A stretch of DNA of 46,999 nt. Origin: Halorubrum lipolyticum DSM 21995. GTDB taxonomy: Archaea > Halobacteriota > Halobacteria > Halobacteriales > Haloferacaceae. The translations under genes and the position numbers were made by a program. Where the stretch lies: the NCBI RefSeq assembly GCF_000337375.1, contig NZ_AOJG01000015.1, forward strand, positions 1-46,999, written 5' to 3'. This document shows, in pieces, positions 15,566 to 23,313 of this stretch (positions within the stretch are counted from its first letter, which is position 1; each line of letters opens with the position of its first letter). Below the pieces are notes generated by a model that saw only the letters and a list, made by a program, of their open reading frames with translations, ran no database searches and was not told the DNA's origin.

Positions 15566-17530
15566 CTATCGCTCGAAGTCCGGATCCCGGAGGGCGTCGA
15601 TGCGCGCGAGCTCGGCGGCGGTCAGCCGCTCGCCCCCGGCGGCCAGGTTCGAGACGACGTGCGACTCGCTCGTGCTGGACGGGATCGGGACGATCCCCCG
15701 AGAGGCGTTCCACGCGATCACGACTTCGGCGGGCGAGATCCCCCGTTCCGTCCCGATCGCGTTCAGGACGGGCTCGTCGAGGAGGCCGGGCGCCGACAGC
15801 GGCGAGTGGGCGACGACGCGGATCCCGCGCTCGTGACAGCGCTCGACGAGGTCGGTCCGGGGCCGGTAGGGATGGCGTTCGACCTGGACGATCGCCGGGT
15901 CGACCGACCCCGTCGCCAGCACCGTCTCCAGCTGCGCCCGCGAGACGTTACAGACCCCCAGCGTCCGGGCCCATCCCCGCTCGCTGACCGCCTCCAGGTT
16001 CCGCCACGCCGTCGCGAGCGACACGTCGGCGGTCGCGAGTTCGCCGTCCTCGCGCTCGGGAAAGGTGAGCGCCTCCTGCCGCTCGACCGGCTTCTCGGCG
16101 AGCCGGGTCAGCTCCCCTCGGTGTTCGAGCGCGGAGGGCCAGTGGAGCGCGTAGCAGTCGAACGCGTCGATCCCCAGCTCCTCGCGGCTGCTCTCGCAGG
16201 CCGCGAGCAGGTGCTCGTGACGGTGGTTTGTGCGCCACGCCTTGCCGAGGAGGAACACGCGCTCGCGGTCCGGCGCGCCCGGCGCGGCGAGCAGCTCCCC
16301 GATCCGGTGCTCGTTGCCGTAGAGCTCGGCCGAGTCGAGGAGGCGGTAGCCGGCGTCGAGCGCGGTCGCGATCGAGTCGGCGCGCTCGACGTACTCTCCG
16401 TCGCGGTAGCGCGAGCAGCCGAAGCCGACCGCGGGGAGGCGGACCGCGGACGCGCGCCGATCGCTCGTTCCCGGCCTGACGACCGGCGCCGGCGGGGGGT
16501 CGGCTGTCGCCCCGCAGTCGTCCACGGCGACCGACCCCTCGCCCTCGGCGGCCGTCTCGATCGCGTTGCAGACGGCGACGACGTGCGCGCCCCGGCGCCC
16601 CCCGGCCCGCGAGGGAGAGCCCGCCTCGACCGTCGCGGCGAGGCGCTCGACGGCGTCGACGTACGCGTACGGCTCCTCGGGAGAGGTCGGCGGCGCGGTC
16701 ACGTACTCCCGTCCGACGCGACCGAACCGGACGCCGTCGCGGGCGGTCCCCATCGCGCCGGTCCCCTTGAGGTACAGCGAGCCGTCGTCGCCGTGGAGCT
16801 CCAGCCCGTAGAACTCCCGGCTCCGGTGGGGCGCGTAGAAGCTCGCGGTCAGCCTGACCGTCGGCCCCGCGGTAAACGCCAGCGTCGCCTCGACGTGGCT
16901 CGGCGTCGACGGCCGCCGCGCCTCCCGCTCGGGCCAGACGTCGAGGGCGTCGGCGACGCGGACGCGCTCGACCGGACCGAACCACGAGACCAGCAGCGCG
17001 AGCGGGTACACCGCCCCGTCGTACAGGGGGCCGATCTCGAGGAAGGAGTCGGGCCGGTCGTGCCAGTCGGTCACGCGCCCGACGTGGGCGTGGGCGTACC
17101 CCAGCCCCACCGGGCCGAGCCGGCCGTCGGCGAGGAGACGGCCCGCGCGGCGCTGCGAGGGCGCCCGCGGCGTGCCGGGCGCGCAGCCGAGCGCGAGGTC
17201 GCGCTCACGGGCGAGCGCCACCAGCTCCGTCGCCTCGTCGGCGTCGAGCGCGAGCGGCTTCTGCGAGTAGACGTGGCGGTCGGCCTCCAGCGCGGTCCGC
17301 GTCACCGGCGCGTGGGCGGCGTGGCTCGTTAGGTTCACCACGAGCGGCGCGTCGACCGCCGAGAGCGCCGTCTCGAGGTCGGTGAAGGACGGGCAGTCGT
17401 GGGCCGGGGCGAGGGTCGCGGCGCGGTCGCCGTCGAGGTCGACGACGCCGGCGAGCGACAGCGAACTCCCCGGCAGGCCGGCGGCGTACTCCGGCGCGAT
17501 CGCTCCGGCCCCGACGAACAGACAGTTCAC
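15566..17530 (-). CDS. Fusion of Gfo/Idh/MocA oxidoreductase and aldo/keto reductase
   Basis: This 654-residue protein joins two oxidoreductases in one frame. Residues 1-350 form a Gfo/Idh/MocA domain: N-terminal FVGAGAIAP nucleotide loop, then QKPLALD in place of the usual EKP, with the lysine kept. Residues about 370-654 form an aldo/keto reductase with the tetrad in DSAELYGNE (Asp, Tyr), LLGKAW (Lys) and ALHWP (His), and IPSSTSESHV near the cofactor site. Both halves use NAD(P). The GTG start at 17530 has a TATA-like CTATAC about 24-29 bases upstream. The fusion implies sequential redox steps on one, perhaps sugar-like, substrate; that is inference. Confidence 0.9.
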   Translation of the reverse strand: MNCLFVGAGAIAPEYAAGLPGSSLSLAGVVDLDGDRAATLAPAHDCPSFTDLETALSAVDAPLVVNLTSHAAHAPVTRTALEADRHVYSQKPLALDADEATELVALARERDLALGCAPGTPRAPSQRRAGRLLADGRLGPVGLGYAHAHVGRVTDWHDRPDSFLEIGPLYDGAVYPLALLVSWFGPVERVRVADALDVWPEREARRPSTPSHVEATLAFTAGPTVRLTASFYAPHRSREFYGLELHGDDGSLYLKGTGAMGTARDGVRFGRVGREYVTAPPTSPEEPYAYVDAVERLAATVEAGSPSRAGGRRGAHVVAVCNAIETAAEGEGSVAVDDCGATADPPPAPVVRPGTSDRRASAVRLPAVGFGCSRYRDGEYVERADSIATALDAGYRLLDSAELYGNEHRIGELLAAPGAPDRERVFLLGKAWRTNHRHEHLLAACESSREELGIDAFDCYALHWPSALEHRGELTRLAEKPVERQEALTFPEREDGELATADVSLATAWRNLEAVSERGWARTLGVCNVSRAQLETVLATGSVDPAIVQVERHPYRPRTDLVERCHERGIRVVAHSPLSAPGLLDEPVLNAIGTERGISPAEVVIAWNASRGIVPIPSSTSESHVVSNLAAGGERLTAAELARIDALRDPDFER

Positions 17531-17638
17531 GGTCGTACCGAGGCGGCGAGACGTATAGGTGTCCCGGCGGGACCGGTGTTACGCCGCGACGGTCCGTTCC
17601 GCCGGAGCGGTTTAGTCGCCGCGCGCCAACTGACGGTC

Positions 17639-18523
17639 GTGACGGAACCGGGAATGAGCCGCCTCGGGACCGCCTACCTGCGCGGGCTGCAGGCGGTCGG
17701 TCGGCGGCTCGACTACGGGACGAACGCCTTCGAGCGCGAGTGGGACGTGCTCGTCGTCCTCGACGCCTGCCGTGCCGACCTGCTGCGCGCGGTCGCGCCC
17801 GAGTTCGACTTCCTCGGCGAGGTCGAGACGGTCCGGTCGGTCGGAAGCTCCTCCTCCGAGTGGCTGGTGAACACCTTCCTCAACCACCCCGAGACGCCGC
17901 GGACGGTCATGGTCACCGGGAACACGTGGACCGACCGGTACCTCGACGCCGACGCGTTCGCCGCGCTCGACGAGGTGTGGAAGTACGCGTGGGACGACGC
18001 GATCGGCACCGTGCCGGCGGCGGCGGTCACCGAGCGCGCGGTCGGCCTCGCTCGCGGGCGCGATCCGGACCGACTGGTCGTCCACTACATGCAGCCGCAC
18101 CACCCGTTCGTCCCGGACCCCCTCGACGGCGACGACGGGATGGCCCGGACCGGGAGCCACAGCAACGAGGGGAACCCGTGGGTGCTGCTCCGGCGCGGGG
18201 AGGTCTCCGTCGAGCGCGTCTGGCGGGCCTACGAGGCGAACCTCCGACACGTGCTCGGCGAGGTGGCGACGCTCGTCGACAACGTCGACGGCCGCGTCGC
18301 GGTCACCGCCGATCACGGCAACCTCTTCGGCGAGTGGGGGTTGTACGGCCACCCCATGCACACCCCCGTTCCCGCCCTCCTCGCCGTCCCGTGGGCGGAG
18401 GCGACGGGCGTCGACCGCGAGACCCTCGACCCCGACCTCGAGCCGCCCGAGTCGCTGCCGGTGAGTCGGGTACACGGGGAGACGAGCGAACGCGAGCGGC
18501 TCGAGGCGCTCGGCTACCTGTGA
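17639..18523 (+). CDS. Sulfatase-like / alkaline-phosphatase-superfamily protein
   Basis: The 294-residue protein shows the superfamily metal-binding pattern: VLVVLDACRADLL near residues 38-50, HYMQPHHPF near the middle and TADHGNLFGEWGLYGHP near 222-238. A Ser-rich GSSSSEW loop (about 75-81) may hold the nucleophile; no sulfatase CxPSR motif is present, so it is more likely a phosphohydrolase or phosphotransferase than a formylglycine sulfatase. The GTG start at 17639 lies about 27 bases after GGTTTAG. Haloarchaea often carry such proteins near glycosyltransferases. There is no signal peptide, which suggests a cytoplasmic role. Confidence 0.8.
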   Translation: MTEPGMSRLGTAYLRGLQAVGRRLDYGTNAFEREWDVLVVLDACRADLLRAVAPEFDFLGEVETVRSVGSSSSEWLVNTFLNHPETPRTVMVTGNTWTDRYLDADAFAALDEVWKYAWDDAIGTVPAAAVTERAVGLARGRDPDRLVVHYMQPHHPFVPDPLDGDDGMARTGSHSNEGNPWVLLRRGEVSVERVWRAYEANLRHVLGEVATLVDNVDGRVAVTADHGNLFGEWGLYGHPMHTPVPALLAVPWAEATGVDRETLDPDLEPPESLPVSRVHGETSERERLEALGYL

Positions 18524-18623
18524 GCGCCCCGCCGACGGGACGCCGGGTCGGGCGGCGGCGACTCCCCGCCCCGCCTACCGCCACCCTCCGGATTTAGGTG
18601 CGTCGCGCCCCTGGGATCGGTCC

Positions 18624-19001
18624 ATGTACGCGACGACGGTCCTGACGGACTTCGTGGCACAACACTACCTCACGGTCCCCGACCCCGGGCCCGAAGGCGT
18701 GCCGCACTCCCACCACTTCGAGGTGGAGCTGACCTTCCGCGGCCCGGAGCTGAACCAGTACGACTACCTCGTCGACATCGACGACGCCGAGGCGGCGCTC
18801 GCCGACCTCGCCGACCGCTACCGCGACGAGCTGCTCAACGACCTCCCCGAGTTCGAGGGTCGCAATCCGAGCGTCGAGCGTTTCGCCCGCGTGATATTCG
18901 AGCGCGTCACCGACGCGGTGACCGACGACACCGTGGCCGAGCTGGCCGTGACGGTCTGGGAGGACGACGCGGCCGCCGCGACCTACGACGCGCCGGTATG
19001 A
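18624..19001 (+). CDS. 6-pyruvoyl-tetrahydropterin synthase (PTPS/QueD) family protein with Glu at the cysteine position
   Basis: This 125-residue T-fold protein has the zinc ligands His14, His28 and His30 (PHSHHFEVEL), the NPSVERFARVIFE helix matching the family NPTAEN motif, and VWEDDAAAATY carrying the purine-anchoring Glu. The catalytic Cys of QueD/PTPS-II (CxxxHGH) is replaced by Glu24 (EGVPHSH). Loss of this Cys with Glu nearby is known for PTPS-III enzymes, which make 6-hydroxymethyl-dihydropterin. A TATA-like box (GATTTAGG, 18590-18597) precedes the ATG. The stop overlaps the glycosyltransferase start (ATGA), so the product is probably a pterin intermediate for the next enzymes. Confidence 0.85.
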   Translation: MYATTVLTDFVAQHYLTVPDPGPEGVPHSHHFEVELTFRGPELNQYDYLVDIDDAEAALADLADRYRDELLNDLPEFEGRNPSVERFARVIFERVTDAVTDDTVAELAVTVWEDDAAAATYDAPV

Positions 19002-20080
19002 GGGTCGGGCTCGCGCTGTACGGGAGCCTGGACGAGCAGTCCGGAGGGTTCCGCTACGACCGGAAGCTGGTCGAGGGGCTCCGCCGGGCCGGCGACGCCG
19101 TGGAGGTCGTCGAGCTCCCGTGGCGGGCGTACCCGCGCGGGCTGCTCGACAGCGCGCTCCCGGGATTTCGGGACCGCCTCCGCGTCGACGTCGACGTGAT
19201 GCTCCAGGACGAGCTGGCGCACCCGTCCCTCGTCGGGCACAACCGCGACCTGCCGTACCCGGTCGTGGGGATCGTTCACCACCTCCGCGCGAGCGAGCCC
19301 CGGCGGCTCGCCCCGCTGTACCGAGCCGTCGAGCGCCGGTACCTCGAGACGCTCGACGGCGTCGTCTGCAACAGCGCGGCGACCCGTGACGCCGTCACCG
19401 CTCTCGGCGTCGATCCCGACGCGACCGCCGTCGCGCCGCCCGCGGGCGACCGGTTCGACCCCGCGATCGACGACGACGCGATCGCGGCGCGGGCCGGCGA
19501 GCGTCCCCTCCGGGTCGCCTTCGTGGGGAACCTCGCCCCCCGAAAGGGGCTCGACACGCTCGTCGAGGGACTGGCCCGGGCCGACGCCCGCGTCGAGCTC
19601 ACGGTGGTCGGTCGAACGGTCGACGAGGGGCACGTCGCCGACGTCCGGCGACTGGTTCGAGAGCGCGGGCTCGGCGACCGCGTGCGCTTTTCCGGCCGGC
19701 TGTCGGACAACGAGCTGGCCGACGTCCTCCGCGAGGGCCACGTCCTCGCGGTCCCCTCCCGCTACGAGGGGTTCGGGATCGTCTACCTGGAGGGGATGAG
19801 CTTCGGCCTGCCGGCGATCGCCTCCCGGGCGGGCGGCGCGGTCGAGACGGTCGCGGACGGGGAGACGGGCGTCCTCGTCGACCCGGACGACCCCGACGCC
19901 GTCGCCCGCGCGCTCGACGGGTTCGCGGCCGACCCCGACCGGCTCGCCGAGATGGGTCGCGCGGCCAGACGACGGTACGAGCGCCACCCGAGCTGGGCGG
20001 AGTCGACGGTCCGGGTCAGGCGACTGCTCACCGATGTCGTCGACGCCGACGCCGCCTCCGAGCCGGAGGTGGCGACGTGA
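18998..20080 (+). CDS. Glycosyltransferase family 4
   Basis: The 360-residue GT-B enzyme starts MRVGLALYGSLDEQSGGFRY, with a Gly-rich acceptor-side loop. The C-terminal domain begins around LRVAFVGNLAPRKGLDTLVEGL and contains PSRYEGFGIVYLE with the E-x7-E nucleotide-sugar motif, followed by GLPAIASRAGGAVE. No membrane segment is present. It overlaps the PTPS-like gene by ATGA upstream and the methyltransferase by GTGA downstream, so the three proteins are translated together. That coupling suggests that it glycosylates the product of the pterin-family enzyme rather than the S-layer, but this is inference. Confidence 0.9.
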   Translation: MRVGLALYGSLDEQSGGFRYDRKLVEGLRRAGDAVEVVELPWRAYPRGLLDSALPGFRDRLRVDVDVMLQDELAHPSLVGHNRDLPYPVVGIVHHLRASEPRRLAPLYRAVERRYLETLDGVVCNSAATRDAVTALGVDPDATAVAPPAGDRFDPAIDDDAIAARAGERPLRVAFVGNLAPRKGLDTLVEGLARADARVELTVVGRTVDEGHVADVRRLVRERGLGDRVRFSGRLSDNELADVLREGHVLAVPSRYEGFGIVYLEGMSFGLPAIASRAGGAVETVADGETGVLVDPDDPDAVARALDGFAADPDRLAEMGRAARRRYERHPSWAESTVRVRRLLTDVVDADAASEPEVAT

Positions 20081-21150
20081 CGGGCGACGGCGGCGGCCCT
20101 CCGGAGGCCGGCGGCGACGCCCTCGCCGCCGACACCGCCGCGTTCCGGCGCTACCTCCGAGCGAAGCGGTCCGTCGACGATCGGGCGCTCGACCGGCGAC
20201 TCCTCGGAACCCTCCGCGAGCGGCTCGCCGACGGCGCCGCGGCGGGCGAGGGCCCACTCCGCGTGTTGGAGGGCGGGGCGGGCATCGGTACGATGGTCGC
20301 CCGCCTGATCGACTGGGAGGTGCTCCCGCCGGGCGAGACGCGGTACGTCGCCGTCGACCGCGACGCCGGGGCGCTCGCCGGGATCGGTCCGTTCCTCCGC
20401 GAGTGGGCGGCGGAACGGGGCGCGTCGGTCTCCGTCGACGAGGCCGACAATGGCGACGACGGCGACGCGCTCGTCGTCGAGACCGACGCGCGGGCGGTCA
20501 CGGTCGAGCCGGTCGCCGCGGACGCGGTCGCGTTCGCCGAGGCGCACGCGAACGAGTTCGACGCCCTGATCGGGATGGCGCTGCTCGACGTGCTCGACCT
20601 CGACGGGCTCGGACCCCTGCTCGGCGCGCTCGCGCCCGGCGGGACGTACTACTTCCCGATCACGTTCGACGGGGGGACGCGGTTCCGCCCGGTTCACCCG
20701 GCCGACCGTGCGGTCGAGCGCCGCTACCACGCGCACATGGACGCTAAACCCGGCGGGAGCAGCCGCGCCGGCGGCGACGCCCTCGAGCGACTCCGGGCGA
20801 TCGAGGGCGCGTCGCTCCTCGGCGTCGCCGGCTCGGACTGGGTGGTCCGGCCGGCCGAGGGCCCGGAGCAGCGGGTTCCCTCCGGATCTCCGTACCCCGG
20901 CGACGAGGCGTTCTTCCTCCGGCACATCCTCGACACCGTGGAGGCGGCGGTCGGCGAGGTGATCGACGGGAGCGTGGGGGGATCGTCGGCGGGGTCGCCG
21001 TCGGCGGGGTCACCGTCGGAGGACGACGAAGGCCCGGCCGTCGAACTCGACGACTGGCTCGCCCGCCGACGGCGACAGGTCGACGCCGGCGAGCTCGTCT
21101 ACCTCACCCACCAGCTCGATCTGCTCGGGCGGGTCGATCCGGAGACGTAA
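20077..21150 (+). CDS. SAM-dependent methyltransferase of the PTPS-GT4 operon
   Basis: This 357-residue class I methyltransferase has motif I RVLEGGAGIGTMVARL (about 62-77), an acidic residue after strand 2 (YVAVDRDAG) and GMALLDVLDLDGL near motif IV. PGGTYYFPITFDGGTRF follows. A Ser/Gly-rich repeat (GSSAGSPSAGSPSEDD, about 310-325) separates the core from the C-terminus. The GTG start overlaps the glycosyltransferase stop (GTGA). Third member of a tightly coupled operon, it probably methylates the same small molecule. The substrate is not identifiable from sequence. Confidence 0.85.
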   Translation: MTGDGGGPPEAGGDALAADTAAFRRYLRAKRSVDDRALDRRLLGTLRERLADGAAAGEGPLRVLEGGAGIGTMVARLIDWEVLPPGETRYVAVDRDAGALAGIGPFLREWAAERGASVSVDEADNGDDGDALVVETDARAVTVEPVAADAVAFAEAHANEFDALIGMALLDVLDLDGLGPLLGALAPGGTYYFPITFDGGTRFRPVHPADRAVERRYHAHMDAKPGGSSRAGGDALERLRAIEGASLLGVAGSDWVVRPAEGPEQRVPSGSPYPGDEAFFLRHILDTVEAAVGEVIDGSVGGSSAGSPSAGSPSEDDEGPAVELDDWLARRRRQVDAGELVYLTHQLDLLGRVDPET

Positions 21151-21183
21151 TTCGCGCCGACCGGCCGGCCCACACCACCCGAC

Positions 21184-22164
21184 TCAGACCGCCTCGATCG
21201 ACTCGAGCAGCCGGCACTTCCGGCAGACGTCGCGGCTCGTCTTCGAGCCGCAGCGCTCGCACTCGCCGAGGTCGGGCGAGTCGGCGGCGGCGTCGCCGCC
21301 CTCGCGGTACGTCTCTGCGGCGAGCGCGGAGAGCTCCTCGTACCCGGCCATGATCGAGTGGCGGGCGCCGGGGTGGTTCTCCTCTAACTCGTGGATCGTC
21401 GACTGGATCTCGCCGCGGTACGCCTCGGAGGAGTGGGGGCACTCGGCCATGTGCGTCGGGAGGTCGCGGACGTGACAGTAGAGGGCGATCTCCTTCTCGG
21501 GCACGTCCCGGAGCGGCTTCGCGCGCGGGACGAACGCGTCGGTCCCCTCGCGCTCGTCGAAGGGGCCGAGCGAGGCGTCGAAGTGTTTCGCCACCTGTCG
21601 CACGTCGCCCTCGAGGAAGTTCATCATCGCCGTCTGGGCCTCGTCGTCGAGGTTGTGGCCGGTGAGCAGCTTGTCGGCGTCGAACTCGGCGGCGTACTTC
21701 TCGAGGAGGTCCCGCCGGAACACGCCGCAGTACGCGCAGGCGGCCATGTTCTCCGGGTCGCTCTCGACCACGTCGTCCATCCGCACGTCGAACTCCTCCT
21801 CGTAGGAGACGACCTCGTGGCGGAGCGAGAGGTCCTCCGCGAGCTCGACGCAGGCGTCGAGGCTCTCGTCGCGGTACCCCTCGATCCCCTCGTGGATCGT
21901 CAGTGCGAGCATCTCGACGCGGGGGTCCTTTCCGAACACGTCGTCGAGGATCTGCGTCAGCGCGACGCTGTCTTTCCCGCCCGACAGCCCGATCACCCAG
22001 CGGTCGGGGTCGTTCGGCGTCGCGTCCGGATCGAGGAGGGAGTCCTCGCGGACGCGACGTTTCACGCGCTTCTCGACCGACTGGCGGAGGTGGTCGCCAC
22101 AGAGGTGCGCCCCGGAGTAGGCGGCGTGGTGGATCGCGTCGTCGCCGCACCTGTCACACTCCAT
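21184..22164 (-). CDS. ncsA: tRNA 2-thiolation protein NcsA (TtuA/Ncs6 family)
   Basis: The 326-residue protein adenylates U34 of tRNAs for 2-thiolation using sulfur from a ubiquitin-like SAMP carrier. An N-terminal zinc finger (Cys3, Cys6, Cys22, His25) is followed by the PP-loop GLSGGKDS (59-66). A central AACAYCGVFRR and a later AECPHSSEA hold catalytic or Fe-S cysteines. A C-terminal zinc finger (CERCGSKTSRDVCRKC) completes the TtuA layout. The ATG at 22164 gives the family N-terminus (MECDRCGDDA). The frame is open upstream but runs into the repeat region. In Haloferax I recall this gene next to ftsZ2; here they are about 8 kb apart. Confidence 0.93.
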   Translation of the reverse strand: MECDRCGDDAIHHAAYSGAHLCGDHLRQSVEKRVKRRVREDSLLDPDATPNDPDRWVIGLSGGKDSVALTQILDDVFGKDPRVEMLALTIHEGIEGYRDESLDACVELAEDLSLRHEVVSYEEEFDVRMDDVVESDPENMAACAYCGVFRRDLLEKYAAEFDADKLLTGHNLDDEAQTAMMNFLEGDVRQVAKHFDASLGPFDEREGTDAFVPRAKPLRDVPEKEIALYCHVRDLPTHMAECPHSSEAYRGEIQSTIHELEENHPGARHSIMAGYEELSALAAETYREGGDAAADSPDLGECERCGSKTSRDVCRKCRLLESIEAV

Positions 22165-22275
22165 CGGTGTCGGGTTGCGGTCGCGCGCGGATACCCGTTT
22201 CGGGCCGAGACGACGTGAGAGCGGTAGCGAGGCGGGGCGTATTCTCCGTGACAACCGCCACACCTCCGGCCGTTC

Positions 22276-22360
22276 GTTTATAAACGGTTGTCTGTAGACC
22301 GGTGCCGAATGCGTGATCGGTGGCTCTGTGGTGAACACCTCCAAAGCCCCAGGCGCTCAC
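22276..22360 (+). repeat. Partial upstream unit of the dispersed repeat
   Basis: This stretch carries a first TTATAAACGG (22278-22287, inside palindrome GTTTATAAAC) and a first copy of the 20-base block GAACACCTCCAAAGCCCCAG (22333-22352). Both recur in the full element at 22361 and 22390. Spacing between TATA and block is 55 bases here against 29 in the complete copy, so this looks like a partial or decayed tandem unit. A degenerate counterpart lies at 43741-43808 beside the second copy. Confidence 0.75.
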
Positions 22361-22706
22361 TTATAAACGGTCGGCAGCGAATCGACGGCGAACACCTCCA
22401 AAGCCCCAGGCGGGAGGCGGGCGCACGCTCGTTTCGCGCTTCAGTCGCTCACTTCGTTCGCTCCCTCCAGTGCTTACGTCGCCTGCGCCCGCCTCCCACC
22501 TGCCCCTTTGAGTCCCACCCCGCACCGCCCCGCACCTCACGCCTCCCCAGCCTCGTCACCGGACTGCGTCCGGTTGCAAGCGAGAGCTCCGCTCTCGCCC
22601 TGTCGGTCGCCCTCCGCGTTGCTCCGGACGACCGACTCCCTCGCGCGTGCGACTCGCGCCCTACGGGCGCTCGTCGGCGCGCGCCGACCGCGGTCGGTAT
22701 AAATAA
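22361..22706 (+). repeat. Structured dispersed repeat, copy A
   Basis: TATA-like TTATAAACGG (22361) is followed 29 bases later by block 1, GAACACCTCCAAAGCCCCAG (22390-22409). A hairpin follows with perfect 14-base arms (22412-22425 and 22484-22497) and a 58-nt loop. Then come block 2 (22502-22520, GCCCCTTTGAGTCCCACCC), block 3 (22536-22552), further hairpins, block 4 (22634-22650) and GGCGCGCGCC (22676-22685). TATAAATAA (22698-22706) closes it. The same order occurs in reverse orientation at 43416-43740 with different stem sequences. It fills the gap between ncsA and the DUF4442 gene; no protein frame is convincing. Confidence 0.9.
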
Positions 22707-22784
22707 TCGTCCGACGTCGACAACTCCGGACGCGTTGTCGCCGGTTCCGACACGGGTTTGCCCGCGGCGCCGTCTCCTGTTGGT

Positions 22785-23303
22785 GTGACCGACTCTCCGA
22801 CCGGCGTCGACCGCGATCCCGACCCGCGTCCCCTCCGCGAGGACCCGCCGGCAGAGAGCCTCCGCACCCGGCTGTGGCGGCACGGGTTCAACCTCCTGCC
22901 CGCCTACCGCGGCACCGGCGCTCGAGTGGACCACATCGGCGCGGACTGGCGCTACGTCCGGGTCCGGGTCCCGTTCAACTGGCGGACGCGCAACGCGATC
23001 GGCACGATCTTCGGCGGGAGCCTCTACGGCGCGATCGACCCGGTGTATCTGACGATGCTCCGCCGAGTCCTCGGCGACGGGTTCACCGTCTGGGACAAGT
23101 CGGCCGCGATCGAGTTCCTCGAGCCCGGCCGCGACACGCTGTACGCGGAGTTCGCGCTCACCGACGCAGCGATCGAGACGCTCCGCGAGGAGCTGGACCC
23201 GGGCGAGTCGACCGACCGCGAGTACCTCGTCTCGCTGGTCGACGGCGACGGGACGGTCCACGCGGCCTGCGAGAAGACGCTGTACGTCCGTCGAGACGAG
23301 TGA
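22785..23303 (+). CDS. DUF4442 hotdog-fold protein
   Basis: The 172-residue protein matches the DUF4442 hotdog family: GFNLLPAYRGTGARVDHIGADWRYVRV split over the first strands, then NAIGTIFGGSLYGAIDPVYL, the helix with conserved Gly-Gly, and DKSAAIEFLEPGRDTLYAEF. Such proteins are thioesterase-like, but the activity of this family is not settled to my knowledge. The GTG at 22785 gives the shortest protein containing the whole fold, with GGTTTG about 27 bases upstream. TATAAATAA at the end of the repeat (22698) could be an additional promoter. Confidence 0.82.
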   Translation: MTDSPTGVDRDPDPRPLREDPPAESLRTRLWRHGFNLLPAYRGTGARVDHIGADWRYVRVRVPFNWRTRNAIGTIFGGSLYGAIDPVYLTMLRRVLGDGFTVWDKSAAIEFLEPGRDTLYAEFALTDAAIETLREELDPGESTDREYLVSLVDGDGTVHAACEKTLYVRRDE

Positions 23304-23313
23304 CAGAGATCGC

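Noticed and set aside
20077-21150. Possible ftsJ-like RNA methyltransferase
   Set aside because: The K-D-K-E pattern of that family is not seen; only the generic SAM fold is supported.
22288-22788. 166-codon plus-strand frame across repeat copy A
   Set aside because: Low-complexity Arg/Pro/Ser translation in a different frame from copy B. It ends inside the DUF4442 start region and has no promoter of its own.
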